Origin: Spodoptera frugiperda
Lineage: Eukaryota > Arthropoda > Insecta > Lepidoptera > Noctuidae
DNA length: 64,000 nucleotides
Direction: 5' to 3'
NCBI RefSeq assembly: GCF_023101765.2
Contig: NC_064215.1
Location: 930,001 to 994,000 of the forward strand
This document shows, in pieces, positions 57,727-64,000 of the stretch. The translations under genes and the position numbers were made by a program. Position 1 is the first letter of the stretch. Each line of letters starts with the position of its first letter. The notes beneath the pieces are model-generated. The model searched no databases, was not told the DNA's origin, and was given only the letters and a program-made list of their open reading frames with translations.

Positions 57727-57903
57727 GATTTTATTGTAACTTTCGTGAGACATACTAAATTAATTATTATGTTATCGGCTTATTCACGTAATGTTTAAAG
57801 CAAAAAATGCATGAGCAGCATTACGCGACACAGTGTCGCGTAATGCTGCTCATGAATATGAGCCTCTAGCATGGCTTGAAACTAGTCGAGTTCCTCGTAA
57901 ACG
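57727..57903. mobile_element. Foldback MITE, family F, with perfect core palindrome
   Basis: The left edge GTAACTTTCGTGAGACATAC and TTATGTTATCGGCTTATTCA are intact, and the right arm stops after GAGTTCCTCGT. The core at 57811-57853 is a perfect palindrome (21-bp arms, one-base loop) centred on GCGACACAGTGTCGC. Confidence 0.8.
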
Positions 57904-58074
57904 ATGTAGTTATCACATACAAAAAGATGCATGTACTCGAATCATAATAGGAAATAAAATATTATTTAGTATAGAGACAGTAAGGATTGATTTGCTGTAA
58001 AGATCAATGATCACAAAAGATTCAACTTCACTAAAAGCATACAATTTAGTATTAAAACAGCTACTGTCTCTATA

Positions 58075-58195
58075 CTGCATGGTCGACGCAGTGATAAGGC
58101 AAACGGCTGCTACATAACGTGTCGCGTGTTCCATTCTTGCACAGAACAACTCTTTCTGTGATCTGCAAATTATTATTCTAAGCCTGGGCGATCAC
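58075..58195 (+). repeat. SINE family A copy, diverged
   Basis: GACGCAGTGATAAGGCAAAC, ACGTGTCGCGTGTTCCATTC, ACAACTCTTTCTGTGATCTG. Confidence 0.65.
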
Positions 58196-58508
58196 ACTCA
58201 GGCAGTTTTGTGAAGATACACATCAGGTCATCTGAATTTAATGAAATTGGAGACCATCCAAGCATGGCGAAATGTTTTATAAAAAATATTGAATCAATCT
58301 TTATTTTCTTGTCTACATACCAAATAGCTTGGTTGACTGTACATGTATACTCTATAGCTGCATGTTTCATTTCAAAGTTTTCCAGAGACCACACAGTTTC
58401 AAAGTTGATATAACTAAGAACAAAGTATTCATCGATAAGAACACAACAAACTGTCTTCAGCAATATCATATGCACAAAGGGTACTTTTTAAAACAAAATG
58501 TACACGAC
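58196..58508. other. Intronic stretch
   Basis: Short open frames exist on both strands, but none has a recognisable domain. Confidence 0.35.
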
Positions 58509-58582
58509 ACAAAAACCAATTTGTCATGGTCTCGCTTTGTGTGATCTTTCCACACATTCCATGGTCAGTTTATACTGGTTAT
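58509..58582 (-). repeat. Inverted repeat, right arm
   Basis: TGGTCTCGCTTTGTGTGATC and GGTCAGTTTATACTGGTTAT face the left arm at 55805-55876. The 2.6 kb between the arms holds unrelated SINE, LINE-tail and foldback insertions and no transposase. Confidence 0.75.
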
Positions 58583-58958
58583 CGGATTCGTTGTCGTTCG
58601 GAATGATTTCAAACTTCTTTCATTTCTGGTGACATGTTTAAACATGTTTGTTTGTTTATTTGTCTAAGTTTTGCGAATTGAAATTGTTTTGTTTGTCCCT
58701 CGTTTCAAATAATTTGGATTCGTTTCACATAAGTTAGTTTTTATGTACATGAAGGCGAACTAATGATGGAAGTGTCTTATTTTCTTGCTGTTATCGGACT
58801 GTTCTTTTAAAATAATATTACAGACCTTATTTGTTGAAAACTATCATACTCGATTAACACAATTTTCAGGATAAACAATCCCGACTCAATTTACAAAATG
58901 GGATTAAAAGTACCAATAAATACCCCCGTAAATTAAATATACTTTTCCTTTGTTTCAG

Positions 58959-59154
58959 ATCCCTACATAGCATCAAAGATCCTGTGCAACGAGACGATAG
59001 TGCTGTCTCATGCGCACCCGCACGCTATAGTCTCGAGCCCCGGCTTCCCTCGCCCGTACCCTGATGATGTTGAGTGTGTGAGTGAGATCCGAGCGCCGCC
59101 TGCGCACACCCTGAGACTGCACTTCGAAGAGCTGCTGACGGAACATGAGCCGCA
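58959..59154 (+). CDS. CUB / C-type lectin protein, exon d (start of third CUB domain)
   Basis: This 196-base exon has acceptor CTTTGTTTCAG (ending 58958) and donor GTAAGT (from 59155). It enters with one carried base, giving D389, and leaves with two. Residues 398-454 begin a typical CUB domain: Cys398, IVSSPGFPRPYPDDVEC (residues 412-428), EIRAPPAHTLRLHFEELL. Cys398 and Cys428 are the expected first disulfide. A glycosylation sequon is at 399. The second half of this CUB, with its last two cysteines, must be in an exon beyond 59154. I see no matching exon up to 64000. Confidence 0.88.
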
Positions 59155-61215
59155 GTAAGTAGTAGTTTACTTATTTTTATGTAGTTTAACTTCTTGTCTG
59201 CTGGTATATGAGATTCAATAAAAAAACACATTGTGTCACGCGTTCGATACAATGGGTTAATCAACTGTATGCCTACTATACCAACTTCAACTTGTAATAT
59301 TTGTGACACATAATAGTATCACAAAGGTATTTAAAGTAAAAAAATACCAAACGGGTTGTCCTTATACTATTCTTCGCAAAAGTTTTAGGTTAAAAAAACA
59401 CACATTTTCACTGAATCCCTTGACGATTTCTTTCTTTATTCTAAAATTAAGACTAATCTCTTCATTGAACAACATTTGTTCATTATTTCGTAGCAACTAC
59501 GTTTGTATACTTACTTATAATTACTTTAAACGTCCTTCAAGTAACTTGCCACGCTGTATATACCGAACCTAGTACATTACGGAGTACAATCGCATAGCTT
59601 AGTATTCATTACACCTTGGACGTATGAAGTCCCAACGAGAACAATGCTCTACTAAGAACACCTTTTGTGCAGCGTCTGACACCCGACACTCGCGTAATGT
59701 CTGACATCTGACACTTGTGTACACATTACTACAGGTTATATTTAGGATATTACCTTGCTGTGTTATTCTAAGATATTGTGTCACTATAGAAATGTTGTGT
59801 TAGTGAAAGTAGATAAGCATAATGCCATATTTTTATTGCTTATTTACTATGTCACTGAAACTATGAGTTACTTGTAAGTTTAGTGTTCAGTTCTCAACTT
59901 GACGAAAGCGTAATTCACATTTCATTTTTTTTAATATCTGTTCGATGTTAATTTATGGATCACTTGGTAATTGTGGTGTCGTGGTGGCTCAAAGATTTAA
60001 GACCCGCCCGGCAAGTACCAATGTGACATTTTCCGAGTATTTTTTCCGACTTTCTAAGATTATTTAGACACCACTTATAAACGGCGGAACACATCATGAG
60101 GAAACCTGGGCTTATAATTTCTAATTATAAGTTTAAAATCGCCAATCCGCATTGAGCAAGCGTGGTGAAATGTCTTTGGTCAGCAGTGGCCACTTATAGG
60201 CTGTTGATGATGAAGTTGAATTGTTGTATATTATGTTTTGTAACGTAAATACAAACATATCACTAGATAAACTACTAACTTATAAACATTATCTATAACT
60301 TATATTACCTAAAATGAGTGTATGACTCCCATTTTTCGGGTATAACTTAATTTATCCTAATTGAACATCAAAAACTCCGAATACAAAATGCCTAATCTTT
60401 ATTTTCATCTATGATATTGAACATAGACTTCTTCGAATAGTTTCATAATTATCACTCCTGTAACTTTCAGTAATGAAGTCGGGGCTGAAATACCACACGA
60501 TCCATTATACGCGGCCGAAGCTCACATTTCTTCAAAAGTATTTGTAGTGAGAGCGATTCAATATATTTGTATTTGTCGGCCACATTCTTAGAAATATTGC
60601 GCACACATATCATCTCTTTAGCGCGTACTACTTCTAGTGTTACTGTGGAACTACTTACATCTACCTTTTTCAAACATATACCGTATTAAATAATATATAG
60701 TGGTATTTGTTTATAGAACGATTTTGCTAATATTCGTCCTTGAATTGACAGTTTTTTAATTAAAGTAAAACTTTATTCTTTTTCTGTCTTAGATTTTACA
60801 TTCATGTATACATAGTTAAGGTGTAAATCAAATTTGATTTGAAATGTATGTGTCTTATAGAAAAGGATAACAATTATGATACGGTACCAGTTTTTTTGCG
60901 GCTACAAAATTATTTTCCTTGAAAAATGCCGAAATATATACCGTGTCCCGAATTATATGAAATATTAGTTTAGGTAAATGTTTGTATGATAGATAGTGGG
61001 GTCGCGTCGGCTGTCACGCGTGGGCGATAACGAATAGACCCGAATTATTTCTTGTTTTTATGTATTTTGCACGTTTATCATGTCACACTGGAGACATTTA
61101 TCACAATTGCCAGAGATAACCGTCATGAATAATTCTATTTAGTACAAAAAGCTATGAAAATGTTAAACTAAAACTATTTTCCCCAACAAAGCCATTATAA
61201 GTTAAGATACATTTG
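59155..61215. other. Intron (or beyond) after exon d
   Basis: No exon or strong repeat recognised. 59940-60200 has scattered words common in moth intergenic DNA (CAGCAGTGGCCACTTATAGG, GGCTGTTGATGATGA). Confidence 0.4.
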
Positions 61216-61224
61216 GATTAGTTT

Positions 61225-61310
61225 GGTGTAGACGCCGATCGATTGCTTGCTACGGCGTAGCAACCGTAGCCGTAGTCACGAGCTACGGCGTAGACACTGC
61301 GTAGTTGTGC
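61225..61310. repeat. CTACGGCGTAG short repeats
   Basis: GCTACGGCGTAGCAACCGTA, GCCGTAGTCACGAGCTACGG, CGTAGACACTGCGTAG. Similar in style to 35605-35670. Confidence 0.5.
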
Positions 61311-61940
61311 TAAGTAACCCGACCTTTAAACTCAGTTGTGAAGTTATTATTATGTTGTTTGCTTTGATGCTCGTTTTATCCGATGAATATACTTGCGACA
61401 AAACATTTTAGTTGGTTACTTGACTCTCCACAAGTAATTTAAAGTTGGATTTGTTGGAAATACAAATGGAGTCGTATTTATTGTATAAAGTTTTTAAATT
61501 ATAACAAAAAAAATCGTATTATAATTACATTTTATTGCGTGAAAAGTTTATATTTATTGGCCTAACGTTAAGATGATGAATATTAAACCTAACGACGTCG
61601 ATAATAAAACCGAAAATCTAAAACATGACCTAAATATTTCATTCGAGCAATTTGCTCGACGCTAATTGTTATTAAACTTTTATCGTTTTAATCGCAAAAC
61701 AGGAGAGTATAAAATGAAAGTAAAGAAAGTGTATATAAAGGCTGTTAGTGGTCGTTGTGCCGTGGGAGCTGCGGCTGACGGCTCGTTACTACTTTATATT
61801 GCGCTTGTTTACCGAGTTAGCTCCAATTAGTTATGTCGCGAGCAATTAACATAATATGCTAACGGCGCAAACTTTCACTGGAGGATTTTGTGATTTTGTT
61901 TTATTTGTTTTGTAGTTTTCGAGAGATATAGTGATAGTTT
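61311..61940. other. Intronic stretch
   Basis: No exon recognised. A TATATAAAGG sequence at about 61733 resembles a TATA box, but no gene follows. Confidence 0.35.
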
Positions 61941-61941
61941 T

Positions 61942-62108
61942 TTTTATTTGAGGGGGATAAATCATCTAATGACTTCACTTGCCTTGGGTGAGGCGAGAGA
62001 TTGTCAGACTCTTACTGACTAAAAACCACCCCGTTCCTAGTCCTGCTTTAAACCGGAGCCTCGGTAAACCTCTAGATTGTCCGCAGTTCTGGATCAAGCA
62101 TCAGGGCT
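61942..62108 (-). repeat. Family R tail copy
   Basis: TTTTTTTATTTGAGGGGGAT, GAGATTGTCAGACTCTTACT, GACTAAAAACCACCCCGTTC, GCAGTTCTGGATCAAGCATC. Confidence 0.75.
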
Positions 62109-62109
62109 A

Positions 62110-63320
62110 AATAAATAATAACTACATATAATTCATAAAAAGCTAGAGACCAAAGGCGTAGAATTCACTATTCACCAGTTAATTTATTAGTTCCTATGTA
62201 ATAGAGGGAAAGTTTATTGTCACACACAATACCAGATTTAGTGTTTTTTCTGAAAAATGTTCTAAAACTCTCACTAAAACTCCTCACCAGCGTCATACCA
62301 ATACTATCTGAAGTAGAGATTACTCTGTATCTATATCCTCTTGTACAAATAAATACATGTCTAACTACTCGCTAAATGTGTTCCCATTACCGGCGACCGA
62401 TCAATGACCTCTGGCTTTTAGTAATGAGTCTGTAGCTCCCACAGACATCGGCTACTTTCATCGTTTGTAAAAAGGTATATCCGCTCATTTTATGGGCTGT
62501 TTAATGGTGTTAAACGATCGTTGACCCTATACCTGGATGTTTTAAAACCGAAAGACATGTGTCTCTTTGAGAAACTTTAAAATAAAAAGCGTGTAGCTAT
62601 TGAACAAAGGTTCATTTGATTCCCTTTTGGGATACTTAAAAGCAGGTATTTCACTGAAATTATCCGGTTATTTTAAGACTCATTGTATACCGCGATGTTG
62701 TAACTGGTGTGTAGTTACAAGCTTATCATACATGGAAGTTATAACCTAACCTGAAATATGTGGGTATACATTGCATATGCGCAATTTGAAGATTGAAAAA
62801 GCGTGACGATATGCTACCAATTCATATTATAAGGTCAAACAAGCAAAAAAGATGTAGAGCCCATAACAACGTATGGTCTATAAAAATAGAACTCACTTAC
62901 TCTAGGTTTTCCACAACCTTCCAATTAAGTAAATTAAAAAACGATAAACCAATGAATAAAGCACAAAGACTAATTAACAACAAAACAATTTTAATGAAAA
63001 TTTCATTAAGCATTCTTTTAAAATATTCGTTTGTACAGTTATCGAGTGAATGGGTCGGAGTTTCCAATATATTGATGTGTGTTGCACGTACTTGCACAAC
63101 AAACTGTTTTCATTGGATCCGCTGAACAAACTCGACCGGCTGGTGCATGGAACACGTTCACTAAAGTACACAAATTCGTATGATGTAACTCCGATAAAAG
63201 ATACGCGCCTTTGTATATTGTAAAGTAATTATTATATTTTGTTTTATCGTGGCAAAATTTGTTTATGTGTGACAGTTAAGAAATCGTTAACGTAAATAAC
63301 TCGTTTCACAGGGCTTGTCA
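62110..63320. other. Intronic stretch
   Basis: The 110-codon frame at 62793-63125 has no recognisable domain, and its frame and content do not fit a CUB continuation. Confidence 0.35.
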
Positions 63321-63324
63321 TGGC

Positions 63325-63355
63325 TGTCCCACGTTTAGTTTATAAACGTGGGACA
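63325..63355. repeat. Short perfect hairpin
   Basis: TGTCCCACGTTTA (63325-63337) and TAAACGTGGGACA (63343-63355) with a five-base loop. Confidence 0.7.
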
Positions 63356-63384
63356 ACTTTACCATTAACCAACAACACTTAAAT

Positions 63385-63490
63385 TCCTAACCCTCAAAAG
63401 GCCGGCAACGCACTTACAACGTCTCTGGTGAGGCGATTCCTTACCATCAGGTAATCCATCTGCTCGTTTACCAGCTTATACCATAAAAAC
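63385..63490 (+). repeat. Family D tail copy
   Basis: AAAAGGCCGGCAACGCACTT, TTACCATCAGGTAATCCATC, TGCTCGTTTACCAGCTTATA, CCATAAAAA. Confidence 0.65.
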
Positions 63491-64000
63491 TAGGAAACGT
63501 TCTATATTTCTGCAAGTGATGTCATACAATATTTAAAATCAATGTATATGTAATGTAAGTTATCATATCAAGAAAAAAATGTGAAATACTTATCCATAAT
63601 ATTAATTAATCTACTTGACAGATGTGTATTTAAATTACCATTTAAATTGAAATTTAAATACATATTTATAAACGACAAACCAGAAAAAACAAGTTAAAAT
63701 CCCTACCTAATATGAAAACATGACCACAGCTTCTTTTGTAAAGTCCATTAAACTTGTGTCGCAGAATATTGTATTAAATTATGTTAATCTGTGGCACGGC
63801 GTTATGGCGGCGTAAATATTGTAACTCTGAACAAAGACGGGGTATTGTGCTAGTCAAATTCACCGAGGCTTGGTACAAGGGTTGGCAGCTACATACAGGA
63901 CGTTTTGTTGACCGTGTTAAAAGTATTATAATAGTATAAAGAATTAATGAGCTGAATGAAAACCATTTTACATGTTAACCTACGATTTTGTTCTATGCTA
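63491..64000. other. AT-rich end of window
   Basis: Nothing recognised. Confidence 0.4.

Noticed and set aside
62793..63125. Candidate continuation of the third CUB domain
   Set aside because: It has none of the expected CUB blocks and no matching acceptor.

Overview
The window looks like a piece of a moth nuclear genome, probably noctuid-like. It is AT-rich, its coding sequence is split by canonical GT-AG introns, and it is full of short dispersed repeats of the kinds common in Lepidoptera: two tRNA-derived SINE families, truncated non-LTR retrotransposon tails and foldback elements. There is no operon structure, no CRISPR array and no rRNA or stand-alone tRNA gene that I can support. The species assignment is inference.

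One multi-exon protein-coding gene is well supported, on the + strand. Four exons (26440-27319, 27414-27514, 40631-40816, 58959-59154) join in frame into 454 visible codons. They encode CUB - divergent CUB - C-type lectin-like domain - start of another CUB, so an extracellular or membrane-anchored multidomain lectin-like protein. Its start and end both lie outside the recognised exons. The introns are very unequal: 94 bp, about 13.1 kb and about 18.1 kb. The two large ones are filled with repeats.

Region by region: 1-292 is the end of a dead Tc1/mariner-type transposase. 293-26439 is intergenic or 5' intron sequence, holding foldback elements, SINEs, retrotransposon 3' tails, a tandem duplication beside a 0.5-kb inverted repeat (6.3-7.7 kb) and a decayed FLYWCH-like fragment (15.4 kb). 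26.4-27.5 kb holds the first two exons. 27.5-40.6 kb is intron 2, with the 3' end of an R1-clade-like element (27.8-28.3 kb) and a 5'-truncated LINE with an open reverse-transcriptase frame (30.2-31.8 kb), both antisense to the gene. 40.8-58.9 kb is intron 3, with many SINEs, foldback elements, and one small open frame with a signal peptide (55.2 kb). 59.2-64.0 kb is the next intron or beyond, and shows no recognisable exon.

I did not find a convincing new biological system. The items most worth a second look are the lectin domain with altered calcium-site residues and a proline-rich loop, the possible small secreted protein in the last large intron, and several palindromic or inverted-repeat families with no obvious autonomous partner.
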